From Siphonodentalium dalli (lineage: Eukaryota > Mollusca > Scaphopoda > Gadilida > Siphonodentaliidae): a DNA stretch of 64,000 nt. Of the stretch, positions 11,291-23,600 are shown in pieces. The stretch is from NCBI GenBank assembly GCA_032622095.1, contig CP136068.1, positions 61,838,025 to 61,902,024 on the forward strand, read 5' to 3'. Both the position numbers and the translations under genes were made by a program. The notes beneath the pieces were generated by a model. That model made no database searches and was not told where the DNA came from. It worked only from the letters and a program-made list of their open reading frames with translations. Each line of letters starts with the position of its first letter. The first letter of the stretch is position 1.

Positions 11291-12640
11291 AACACATATA
11301 AGAGTGGTCAGGGAGGAACTCATATAACAGTGGTCAGGGAGGAACTCATATTTGATTGGACAGGGAGAAACTCATAAAAGAATGGACAGGGATCAACTCA
11401 TATAAGAGTGGACAGGCAGGAACACATATAAGAGTGGTCAGGGAGGAACTCATATTTGAGTGGACAGGGATAAACTCATAAAAGAATGGACAGGGAGCAA
11501 CTCATATAAGAGTGGAAAAGGAGGAACTCATATAAGAGTGGACAGGCAGGAACTCATAAGAGTGGACAGGCAGGAACTCATATAAGAGTGGACAGGCTGG
11601 AACTCATATACGAGTGGACAGGCTGGAACTCATATACGAGTGGACAGGCAGCAACTCATATAATATTGGACAGGGAGGAACTCATAAGAGAGGACAGGGA
11701 GGAACTAATATATGAGTGTACATGGAGGAACTAATATAAGAGTGGACAGGGAGGAACTCATAAAAGAGTGGACAGGGAGGAACTCATAAAATAGTGGACA
11801 GGGAGCAACTCATATAAGAGTGGACAGGGAGCAACTCATATAAGAGTGGACACGCAGGAACTCATATAAGAGTGGACACGCAGGAACTCATATAAGAGTG
11901 GACAGGGAGGAACTCATATAAGAGTGGACAGGGAGCAACTCATATAAGAGTGGACAGAGAGGAACTCATATAAGAGTGGACAGGCAGGAACTCATATAAG
12001 AGTGAACAGGGAGGAACTCATATGCGAGTGGACAGGCAGGAACTCATATTAGAGTGGACAGGGAGGAACTCATATTAGAGTGGACAGGGATGAACTCATA
12101 TTAGAGTGGACAGGGAGGAACTCATATTAGAGGGGACAGGGAGGAACTCATATAAGATGGACAGGGAGGAACTCATATTAGAGTGGACAGGGAGGAACTC
12201 ATAAGAGTGGACAGGGAGGAACTCATATAAGAGTGGACAGGGAGGAACTCATATAAGAGTGGACAGGGAGGAACTCATATAAGAGTGGACAGGGAGGAAC
12301 TCATATAAGAGGGGACAGGGAGGAACTCATATAAGAGTGAACAGGGAGGAACTCATATAAGAGTGGACAGACAGGAACACATATAAGAGTGTTCAGGGAG
12401 GAACTCATATAAGAGTGGTCAGGGAGGAACTCATATTTGAGTGGACAGGGAGAAACTCATAAAAGAATGGACAGGGAGCAACTGATATAAGAGTGGACAG
12501 GCAGGAACACATATAAGAGTGGTCAGGGAGGAACTCATATTTGAGTGGACAGGGAGAAACTCATAAAAGAATGTACAGGGAGCAACTCATATAAGAGTGG
12601 ACAAGGAGGAACTCATATAAGAGTGGACAGGCAGGAACTC
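11290..12640 (+). repeat. Gamma-delta-epsilon-gamma segment ending block II
   Basis: This segment is collinear with 4,650-6,070. CATATTTGA lies at about 11,349 and 11,451, delta at about 11,560-11,740, the paired ACACGCAGG units at about 11,845-11,885, ATGCGAG near 12,022, and a second gamma pair at about 12,433 and 12,538. The gamma pair and its upstream GTGTTCAGGG monomer (about 12,391) recur 4,749 bp downstream at 17,140, which ties this segment to the start of the third 2.2-kb copy. Confidence 0.8.
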
Positions 12641-15169
12641 ATAAGAGTGGACAGGCAGGAACTCATATAAGAGTTGACAGGCTGGAACTCATATACGAGT
12701 GGACAGGCTGGAACTCATATACGAGTGGACAGGCAGCAACTCATATAATAGTGGACAGGGAGGAATTCATAAGAGAGGACAGGGAGGAACTAATATATGA
12801 GTGTACATGGAGGAACTAATATAAGAGTGGACAGGGAGCAACTAATATAAGAGTGGACAGGGAGGAACTAACATAAGAGTGGACAGGGAGGAACTCATAA
12901 GAGTGGACAGGCAGGAATTCATATAAGAGTGGACAGTCAGCAACTCATATAAGAGTGGACAGGGAGGAACTCATATAAGAGTGGACTGACAGCAACTCAT
13001 ATAAGAGTGGACATGGATGAACTCATATACTAGTGGCAGCCAGCAACTCATATACTAGTGGACAGGGAGGAACTCATATAAGAATGGACAGGCAGGAACT
13101 CATATAAGAGTGGACAGTCAGCAACTCATATTAGAGTGGACAGGGAGGAACTCATAAGAGTGGACAGGGAGGAACTCATATAAGAGTGGACAGGGAGGAA
13201 CTCATATAAGAGTAGACAGGCTGGAACTCATATAAGAGTGGACAGGGAGGATCTCAAATAAGAGTGGACAAGGAGGAACTCATGTAACAGTGGACAGGGA
13301 AGAACTCATATAAGAGTGGACATGCAGGAATTCATATAAGAGTGGACAGGCTGGGACTCATATAATAGTGGACAGGCAACAACTCATATAAGAGTGGACT
13401 GGGAGGAACTCATATAAGAGTGGACAATGAGGGACTCATATAAGAGTGGACAATGAGGAACTCATATAAGAGTGGACTGTGAGGAACTCATATAAGAGTG
13501 GACAGGGAGGAACTAATATAAGAGTGGACAAGGATGAATTCATATAAGAGTGGACATGCAGCAACTCATATAAGAGTGGACAGGGAGGAACTCATATAAG
13601 AGTGGACAGACAGCAACTCATATAAGAGTGGACATGGATGAACTCATATACTAGTCGCAGGCAGCAACTCATATACTAGTGGACAGGGAGGAACTCATAC
13701 AAGAGTGGACAGGCAGGAACTCATATAAGAGTGGACAGTCAGCAACTCATATAAGAGTGGACAGGGAGCAACTCATAAAAGAGTGGACAGGGAGCAACTC
13801 ATAAAAGAGTGGACAGGGAGCAACTCATAAAAGAGTGGACAGGGAGCAACTCATAAAAGAGTGGACAGGCAGGAACTCATATAAGAGTGGACAGGCTGGA
13901 ACACATATACGAGTGGACAGGCTGGAACTCATATACGAGTGGACAGGCAGCAACTCATATAATAGTGGACAGGGAGGAAATCATAAGAGAGGACAGGGAG
14001 GAACTAATATATGAGTGTACATGGAGGAACTAATATAAGAGTGGACAGGGAGGAACTAATATAAGAGTGGACAGGGAGGAACTAATATAAGAGTGGACAG
14101 GGAGGAACTAATATAAGAGTGGACAGGGAGGAACTAACATAAGAGTGGACAGGGAGGAACTCATATAAGAGTGGACAGGCTGGAACTCATAAGAGTGGAC
14201 AGGCAGGAATTCATATAAGAGTGGACAGTCAGCAACTCATATAAGAGTGGACAGGGAGGAACTCATATAAGAGTGGACTGACAGCAACTCATATAAGAGT
14301 GGACATGGATGAACTCATATACTAGTGGCAGCCAGCATCTCATATACTAGTGGACAGGGAGGAACTCATATAAGAGTGGACAGGCAGGAACTCATATTAG
14401 AGTGGACAGGGAGGAACTCATAAGAGTGGACAGGGAGGAACTCATATAAGAGTGGACAGGTAGGAACTCATATAAGAGTGGACAGGCTGGAACTCATATA
14501 AGAGTGGACAGGGAGGATCTCAAATAAGAGTGGACAGGGAGGAACTCATATAACAGTGGACAGGGAAGAACTCATATAAGAGTGGACATGCACGAATTCA
14601 TATAAGAGTGGACAGGCTGGGACTCATATAATAGTGGACAGGCAACAACTCATATAAGAGTGGACTGGGAGGAACTCATATAAGAGTGGACAATGAGGGA
14701 CTCATATAAGAGTGGACAATGAGGAACTCATATAAGAGTGGACTGTGAGGAACTCATATAAGAGTGGACAGGGAGGAACTAATATAAGAGTGGACAAGGA
14801 TGAATTCATATAAGAGTGGACATGCAGCAACTCATATAAGAGTGGACAGGGAGGAACTCATATAAGAGTGGACAGACAGCAACTCATATAAGAGTGGACA
14901 TGGATGAACTCATATACTAGTGGCAGGCAGCAACTCATATACTAGTGGACAGGGAGGAACTCATACAAGAGTGGACAGGCAGGAACTCATATTAGAGTGG
15001 GCAGTCAGCAACTCATATAAGAGTGGACAGGGAGCAACTCATAAAAGAGTGGACAGGGAGCAACTCATAAAAGAGTGGACAGGGAGCAACTCATAAAAGA
15101 GTGGACAGGGAGCAACTCATAAAAGAGTGGACAGGGAGGAACTCATATAAGAGTGGACAGGGAGGAACT
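12640..15169 (+). repeat. 2.5-kb higher-order repeat, copy A
   Basis: Copy A contains two successive delta-alpha-beta-alpha subunits of about 1.2 kb (GTACAT at 12,803 and 14,018, 1,215 bp apart). The first carries the tag AGGAATTCATAAGAGAGG (from 12,761) and a beta cassette with CATGTAACAG. The second carries GGCTGGAACACAT near 13,895. The same ordered tags recur 2,530 bp later in copy B and 4,749 bp later in copy C, so the whole 2.5-kb unit was duplicated after its two subunits were joined. Confidence 0.82.
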
Positions 15170-17056
15170 CATAAGAGTGGACAGGCAGGAACTCATATAA
15201 GAGTGGACAGGCTGGAACTCATATACGAGTGGACAGGCTGGAACTCATATACGAGTGGACAGGCAGCAACTCATATAATAGTGGACAGGGAGGAATTCAT
15301 AAGAGAGGACAGGGAGGAACTAATATATGAGTGTACATGGAGGAACTAATATAAGAGTGGACAGGGAGCAACTAATATAAGAGTGGACAGGGAGGAACTA
15401 ACATAAGAGTGGACAGGGAGGAACTCATAAGAGTGGACAGGCAGGAATTCATATAAGAGTGGACAGTCAGCAACTCATATAAGAGTGGACAGGGAGGAAC
15501 TCATATAAGAGTGGACTGACAGCAACTCATATAAGAGTGGACATGGATGAACTCATATACTAGTGGCAGCCAGCAACTCATATACTAGTGGACAGGGAGG
15601 AACTCATATAAGAATGGACAGGCAGGAACTCATATAAGAGTGGACAGTCAGCAACTCATATTAGAGTGGACAGGGAGGAACTCATAAGAGTGGACAGGGA
15701 GGAACTCATATAAGAGTGGACAGGGAGGAACTCATATAAGAGTAGACAGGCTGGAACTCATATAAGAGTGGACAGGGAGGATCACAAATAAGAGTGGACA
15801 AGGAGGAACTCATGTAACAGTGGACAGGGAAGAACTCATATAAGAGTGGACATGCAGGAATTCATATAAGAGTAGACAGGCTGGGACTCATATAATAGTG
15901 GACAGGCAACAACTCATATAAGAGTGGACTGGGAGGAACTCATATAAGAGTGGACAATGAGGGACTCATATAAGAGTGGACAATGAGGAACTCATATAAG
16001 AGTGGACTGTGAGGAACTCATATAAGAGTGGACAGGGAGGAACTAATATAAGAGTGGACAAGGATGAATTCATATAAGAGTGGACATGCAGCAACTCATA
16101 TAAGAGTGGACAGGGAGGAACTCATATAAGAGTGGACAGACAGCAACTCATATAAGAGTGGACATGGATGAACTCATATACTAGTCGCAGGCAGCAACTC
16201 ATATACTAGTGGACAGGGAGGAACTCATACAAGAGTGGACAGGCAGGAACTCATATAAGAGTGGACAGTCAGCAACTCATATAAGAGTGGACAGGGAGCA
16301 ACTCATAAAAGAGTGGACAGGGAGCAACTCATAAAAGAGTGGACAGGGAGCAACTCATAAAAGAGTGGACAGGGAGCAACTCATAAAAGAGTGGACAGGC
16401 AGGAACTCATATAAGAGTGGACAGGCTGGAACACATATACGAGTGGACAGGCTGGAACTCATATACGAGTGGACAGGCAGCAACTCATATAATAGTGGAC
16501 AGGGAGGAAATCATAAGAGAGGACAGGGAGGAACTAATATATGAGTGTACATGGAGGAACTAATATAAGAGTGGACAGGGAGGAACTAATATAAGAGTGG
16601 ACAGGGAGGAACTAATATAAGAGTGGACAGGGAGGAACTAATATAAGAGTGGACAGGGAGGAACTAACATAAGAGTGGACAGGGAGGAACTCATATAAGA
16701 GTGGACAGGCTGGAACTCATAAGAGTGGACAGGCAGGAATTCATATAAGAGTGGACAGTCAGCAACTCATATAAGAGTGGACAGGGAGGAACTCATATAA
16801 GAGTGGACTGACAGCAACTCATATAAGAGTGGACATGGATGAACTCATATACTAGTGGCAGCCAGCATCTCATATACTAGTGGACAGGGAGGAACTCATA
16901 TAAGAGTGGACAGGCAGGAACTCATATTAGAGTGGACAGGGAGGAACTCATAAGAGTGGACAGGGAGAAACTCATATAAGAGTGGACAGGTAGGAACTCA
17001 TATAAGAGTGGACAGGCTGGAACTCATATAAGAGTGGACAGGGAGGATCTCAAATT
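15170..17056 (+). repeat. 2.5-kb higher-order repeat, copy B (3' truncated)
   Basis: AGGAATTCAT at 15,291, GTCGCAGG at 16,184 and GGCTGGAACACAT at about 16,425 all match copy A at exactly 2,530 bp. The copy ends early: its second beta cassette stops at GGATCTCAAAT near 17,055 and switches to TAGAGTGG and CATATACGAG monomers. The remainder of the beta cassette and the final alpha cassette present in copy A are missing. Private changes include GGATCACAAATAAG near 15,779 and GAGTAGACAGG near 15,870. Confidence 0.82.
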
Positions 17057-17097
17057 AGAGTGGACAGGGATGAACTCATATACGAGTGGACAGGCAG

Positions 17098-19030
17098 GAA
17101 CTCATATAAGAGTGGACAGACAGGAACACATATAAGAGTGTTCAGGGAGGAACTCATATAAGAGTGGTCAGGGAGGAACTCATATTTGAGTGGACAGGGA
17201 GAAACTCATAAAAGAATGGACAGGGAGCAACTGATATAAGAGTGGACAGGCAGGAACACATATAAGAGTGGTCAGGGAGGAACTCATATTTGAGTGGACA
17301 GGGAGAAACTCATAAAAGAATGTACAGGGAGCAACTCATATAAGAGTGGACAAGGAGGAACTCATATAAGAGTGGACAGGCAGGAACTCATAAGAGTGGA
17401 CAGGCAGGAACTCATATAAGAGTGGACAGGCTGGAACTCATATACGAGTGGACAGGCTGGAACTCATATACGAGTGGACAGGCAGCAACTCATATAATAG
17501 TGGACAGGGAGGAATTCATAAGAGAGGACAGGGAGGAACTAATATATGAGTGTACATGGAGGAACTAATATAAGAGTGGACAGGGAGCAACTAATATAAG
17601 AGTGGACAGGGAGGAACTAACATAAGAGTGGACAGGGAGGAACTCATAAGAGTGGACAGGCAGGAATTCATATAAGAGTGGACAGTCAGCAACTCATATA
17701 AGAGTGGACAGGGAGGAACTCATATAAGAGTGGACTGACAGCAACTCATATAAGAGTGGACATGGATGAACTCATATACTAGTGGCAGCCAGCAACTCAT
17801 ATACTAGTGGACAGGGAGGAACTCATATAAGAATGGACAGGCAGGAACTCATATAAGAGTGGACAGTCAGCAACTCATATTAGAGTGGACAGGGAGGAAC
17901 TCATAAGAGTGGACAGGGAGGAACTCATATAAGAGTGGACAGGGAGGAACTCATATAAGAGTAGACAGGCTGGAACTCATATAAGAGTGGACAGGGAGGA
18001 TCTCAAATAAGAGTGGACAAGGAGGAACTCATGTAACAGTGGACAGGGAAGAACTCATATAAGAGTGGACATGCAGGAATTCATATAAGAGTGGACAGGC
18101 TGGGACTCATATAATAGTGGACAGGCAACAACTCATATAAGAGTGGACTGGGAGGAACTCATATAAGAGTGGACAATGAGGGACTCATATAAGAGTGGAC
18201 AATGAGGAACTCATATAAGAGTGGACTGTGAGGAACTCATATAAGAGTGGACAGGGAGGAACTAATATAAGAGTGGACAAGGATGAATTCATATAAGAGT
18301 GGACATGCAGCAACTCATATAAGAGTGGACAGGGAGGAACTCATATAAGAGTGGACAGACAGCAACTCATATAAGAGTGGACATGGATGAACTCATATAC
18401 TAGTCGCAGGCAGCAACTCATATACTAGTGGACAGGGAGGAACTCATACAAGAGTGGACAGGCAGGAACTCATATAAGAGTGGACAGTCAGCAACTCATA
18501 TAAGAGTGGACAGGGAGCAACTCATAAAAGAGTGGACAGGGAGCAACTCATAAAAGAGTGGACAGGGAGCAACTCATAAAAGAGTGGACAGGGAGCAACT
18601 CATAAAAGAGTGGACAGGCAGGAACTCATATAAGAGTGGACAGGCTGGAACACATATACGAGTGGACAGGCTGGAACTCATATACGAGTGGACAGGCAGC
18701 AACTCATATAATAGTGGACAGGGAGGAAATCATAAGAGAGGACAGGGAGGAACTAATATATGAGTGTACATGGAGGAACTAATATAAGAGTGGACAGGGA
18801 GGAACTAATATAAGAGTGGACAGGGAGGAACTAATATAAGAGTGGACAGGGAGGAACTAATATAAGAGTGGACAGGGAGGAACTAACATAAGAGTGGACA
18901 GGGAGGAACTCATATAAGAGTGGACAGGCTGGAACTCATAAGAGTGGACAGGCAGGAATTCATATAAGAGTGGACAGTCAGCAACTCATATAAGAGTGGA
19001 CAGGGAGGAACTCATATAAGAGTGGACTGA
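17098..19030 (+). repeat. 2.5-kb higher-order repeat, copy C with its own gamma leader
   Basis: This copy starts with the gamma pair (CATATTTGAG at about 17,184 and 17,287) that precedes copy A at 12.4-12.6 kb but is absent before copy B. AGGAATTCAT at 17,510, GTCGCAGG at 18,403 and GGCTGGAACACAT at about 18,645 are each 2,219 bp from copy B and 4,749 bp from copy A. The copy breaks off at about 19,030, inside the ACTGACAGCAACTCAT monomer, where GAGCAACTCATATAAG and ACACGCAGG (epsilon) units follow directly. Confidence 0.82.
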
Positions 19031-20690
19031 CAGCAACTCATAAAAGAGTGGACAGGGAGCAACTCATATAAGAGTGGACAGGGAGCAACTCATATAAGAG
19101 TGGACACGCAGGAACTCATATAAGAGTGGACACGCAGGAACTCATATAAGAATGGACAGGGAGGAACTCATATAAGAGTGGACAGGGAGGAACTCATATA
19201 AGAGTGGACAGAGAGGAACTCATATAAGAGTGGACAGGCAGGAACTCATATAAGAGTGAACAGGGAGGAACTCATATGCGAGTGGACATGCAGGAACTCA
19301 TATTAGAGTGGACAGGGAGGAACTCATATTATAGTGGACAGGGAGGAACTCATATAAGATGGACAGAGAGGAACTCATATTAGATTGGACAGCGAGGAAC
19401 TCATAAGAGTGGACAGGGAGGAACTCATATAAGAGTTGACAGGGACGAACTCATATAAGAGTGGACAGGGAGGAACTCATATAAGAGTGGACAGGGAGGA
19501 ACTCATATAAGAGTGGACAGGGAGGAACTCATATAAGAGTGGACAGGGAGGAACCCATATAAGAGTGGACAGGCAGGAACTCATATAAGAGTGGACAGGC
19601 AGGAACTCATATAAGAGTGGACAGGCAGGAAATCATATAGCAGTGTACAGGGAGGAACTCATAAGAGTTGACAGGGAGGAACTCATATAAGAGTGGACAG
19701 GGAAGAACTCATATAAGAGTGGACATGCAGGAATTCATATAAGAGTGGACAGGGAGGAACTCATAAGAGTGGACAGGGAGGAACTCATAAGAGTGGACAG
19801 GGAGGAACTCATAAGAGTGGACATGGAGGAACTCATAAGAGTTGACAGGCAGGAACTCATATAAGAGTGGACAGGCTGGAACTCATATACGAGCGGACAG
19901 GCTGGAACTCATATACGAGTGGACAGGCAGCAACTCATATAATAGTGGACAGGGAGGAACTCATAAGAGTGGACAGGGAGAAACTAATATAAGAGTGGAC
20001 AGGGAGGAACTAATATAAGAGTGGACAGGGAGGAACTAATATAAGAGTGGACAGGGAGGAACTAATATACGAGTGGACAGGGAGGAACTCATATAAGAGT
20101 GGACAGGCTGGAACTCATAAGAGTGGACAGGCAGGAATTCATATAAGAGTGGACAGTCAGCAACTCATATAAGAGTGGACAGGGAGGAACTCATATAAGA
20201 GTGGACAGACAGCAACACATATAAGAGTGGACATGGATGAACTCATATACTAGTGGCAGGCAGCAACTCATATACTAGTGGACAGGGAGGAACTCATATA
20301 AGAGTGGACAGGCAGGAACTCATATAAGAGTGGACAGTCAGCAACTCATATTAGAGTGGACAGGGAGGAACTCATAAGAGTGGACAGGGAGGAACTCATA
20401 TAAGAGTGGACAGGGAGGAACTCATATAAGAGTGGACAGGCTGGATCTCATATAAGAGTGGACAGGGAGGATCTCAAATAAGAGTGGACATGGAGGAACT
20501 CATATAACAGTGGACAGGGAAGAACTCATATAAGAGTGGACATGCAGGAATTTATATAAGAGTGGACAGGCTGGGATTCATATAATAGTGGACAGGCAAC
20601 AACTCATATAAGAGTGGACTGGGAGGAACTCATATAAGAGTGGACAATGAGGGACTCATATAAGAGTGGACAATGAGGAACTCATATAAG
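19031..20690 (+). repeat. Epsilon-zeta-delta-alpha-beta linking segment
   Basis: The segment runs through paired ACACGCAGG units (about 19,105-19,135), ATGCGAG near 19,275, AAGATGGAC, a consensus run, AACCCATAT near 19,550, TAGCAGTGTAC near 19,637, and 24-bp units. Delta follows with the tag TATACGAGCGGAC at 19,887-19,899, then alpha and beta with AGGAATTTATATAAG near 20,548. The GAGCGGAC and AATTTATAT tags also occur together at 50,527/51,136 and 56,015/56,610. This segment therefore shares recent ancestry with the 50.3-51.3 kb and 55.8-56.8 kb regions, about 30 kb away. Confidence 0.78.
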
Positions 20691-23600
20691 AGTGGACTGT
20701 GGGGAACTCATATAAGAGTGGACAGGGAGGAACTAATATAAGAGTGGACAAGGATGAATTCATATAAGAGTGGACATGCAGCAACTCATATAAGAGTGGA
20801 CAGGGAGGAACTCATGTAAGAGTGGACAGACTGCAACTCATATAAGAGTGGACATGGATGAACTCATATACTAGTGGCAGGCAGCAACTCATATACTAGT
20901 GGACAGGGAGGAACTCATATAAGAGTGGACAGGCAGGAACTCATATAAGAGTGGACAGTCAGCAACTCATATAAGAGTGGACAGGGAGCAACTCATAAAA
21001 GAGTGGACAGGGAGCAACTCATAAAAGAGTGGACAGGGAGCAACTCATAAAAGAGTGGACAGGGAGCAACTCATAAAAGAGTGGACAGGGAGCAACTCAT
21101 ATACGAGTGGACAGGGAGCAACTCATATTAGAGTGGACAGGGAGGAACTCATATTAGAGTGAACAGGAAGGAACTCATATGCGAGTGGACATGCAGGAAC
21201 TCATATTAGAGTGGACAGGGAGGAACTCATATTAGAGTGGACAGGGAGGAACTCATATAAGATCGACAGGGAGGAACTCATATTAGAGTGGACAGGGAGG
21301 AACTCATAAGAGTGGACAGGGAGGAACTCATATAAGAGTGGACAGGGAGGAACTCATATAAGAGTGGACAGGGAGGAACTCATATAAGAGTGGACAGGGA
21401 GGAACTCATATAAGAGTGGACAGGGAGGAACTCATATAAGAGTGAACAGGGAGGAACCCATATAAGAGTGGACAGGCAGGAACTCATATAAGAGTGGACA
21501 GGCAGGAACTCATATAAGAGTGGACAGGCAGGAACTCATATAGCAGTGTACAGGGAGGAACTCATAAGAGTTGACAGGGAGGAACTCATATAAGAGTGGA
21601 CAGGGAAGAACCCAAATAAGAGTGGACATGCAGGAATTCATATAAGAGTGGACAGGGAGGAACTCATAAGAGTGGACAGGGAGGAACTCATATGAGTGGA
21701 CAGGGAGGAACTCATAAGAGTGGACATGGAGGAACTAATAAGAGCGGACAGGCAGGAACTCATATAAGAGTGGACAGGCTGGAACTAATATACGAGTGGA
21801 CAGGCTGGAACTCATATACGAGTGGACAGGCAGCAACTCATATAAGAGTGGACAGGGATGAACTCATAAGAGAGGACAGGGAGAAACTAATATATGAGTG
21901 TACATGAAGGAACTAATATAAGAGTGGACAGGGAGGAACTAATATAAGAGTGGACAGGGAGGAACTAATATAAGAGTGGACAGGGAGGAACTAATATAAG
22001 AGTGGACAGGGAGGAACTAATATAAGAGTGGACAGGGAGGAACTCATATAAGAGTGGACAGGCTGGAACTCATAAGAGTGGACAGGCAGGAATTCATATA
22101 AGAGTGGACAGTCAGCAACTCATATAAGAGTGGACAGGGAGGAACTCATATAAGAGTGGACAGACAGCAACTCATATGAGAGTGGACATGGATGAACTCA
22201 TATACTAGTGGCAGGCAGCAACTCATATACTAGTGGACAGGGAGGAACTCATATAAGAGTGGACAGGCAGGAACTCATATAAGAGTGGACAGTCAGCAAC
22301 TCATATTAGAGTGGACAGGGAGGAACTCATAAGAGTGGACAAGGAGGAACTCATATAAGAGTGGACAGGGAGGAACTCATATAAGAGTGGACAGGCTGGA
22401 ACTCATATAAAAGTGGACAGGGAGGATCTCAAATAAGAGTGGACAGGGAGGAACTCATATAACAGTGGACAGGGAAGAACTCATATAAGAGTGGACATGC
22501 AGGAATTGATATAAGAGTGGACAGGCTGGGACTCATATAATAGTGGACAGGCAACAACTCATATAAGAGTGGACTGGGAGGAACTCATATAAGAGTGGAA
22601 AATGAGGGACTCATATAAGAGTGGACAATGAGGAACTCATATAAGAGTGGACTGTGAGGAACTCATATAAGAGTGGACAGGGAGGAACTAATATAAGAGT
22701 GGACAAGGATGAATTCATATAAGAGTGGACATGCAGCAACTCATATAAGAGTGGACAGGGAGGAACTCATATAAGAGTGGACAGACAGCAACTCATATAA
22801 GAGTGGACATGGATGAACTCATATACTAGTGGCAGGCAGCAACTCATATACTAGTGGGCAGGGAGGAACTCATATAAGAGTGGACAGGCAGGAACTCATA
22901 TAAGAGTGGACAGTCAGCAACTCATATAAGAGTGGACAGGGAGCAACTCATAAAAGAGTGGACAGGGAGCAACTCATAAAAGAGTGGACAGGGAGCAACT
23001 CATAAAAGAGTGGACAGGGAGCAACTCATAAAAGAGTGGACAGGGAGCAACTCATATACGAGTGGACAGAGAGCAACTCATATTAGAGTGGACAGGGAGG
23101 AACTCATATTAGAGTGAACAGGAAGGAACTCATATGCGAGTGGACATGCAGGAACTCATATTAGAGTGGACAGGGAGGAACTCATATTAGAGTGGACAGG
23201 GAGGAACTCATATAAGATCGACAGGGAGGAACTCATATTAGAGGGGACAGGGAGGAACTCATAAGAGTGGACAGGGAGGAACTCATATAAGAGTGGACAG
23301 GGAGGAACTCATATAAGAGTGGACAGGGAGGAAATCATATAAGAGTGGACAGGGAGGAACTCATATAAGAGTGGACAGGGAGGAACTCATATAAGAGTGA
23401 ACAGGGAGGAACCCATATAAGAGTGGACAGGCAGGAACTCAAATAAGAGTGGACAGGCAGGAACTCATATAAGAGTGGACAGGCAGGAACTCATATAGCA
23501 GTGTACAGGGAGGAACTTATAAGAGTTGACAGGGAGGAACTCATATAAGAGTGGACAGGGAAGAATTCAAATAAGAGTGGACATGCAGGAATTCATATAA

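Noticed and set aside
15101-15349. Open reading frame of 82 residues on + with repeated SGQGGTHK / VDRLELIYEWTG-like peptides; similar frames at 21,692, 28,545, 31,343, 43,225, 52,739, 59,378 and 62,387
   Set aside because: They arise where 24-bp units or stop-lacking monomers hold the phase. The consensus frame meets TAA in ATATAA within three monomers. Each frame recurs only because the DNA is duplicated, with no codon bias, upstream signal or recognisable domain.
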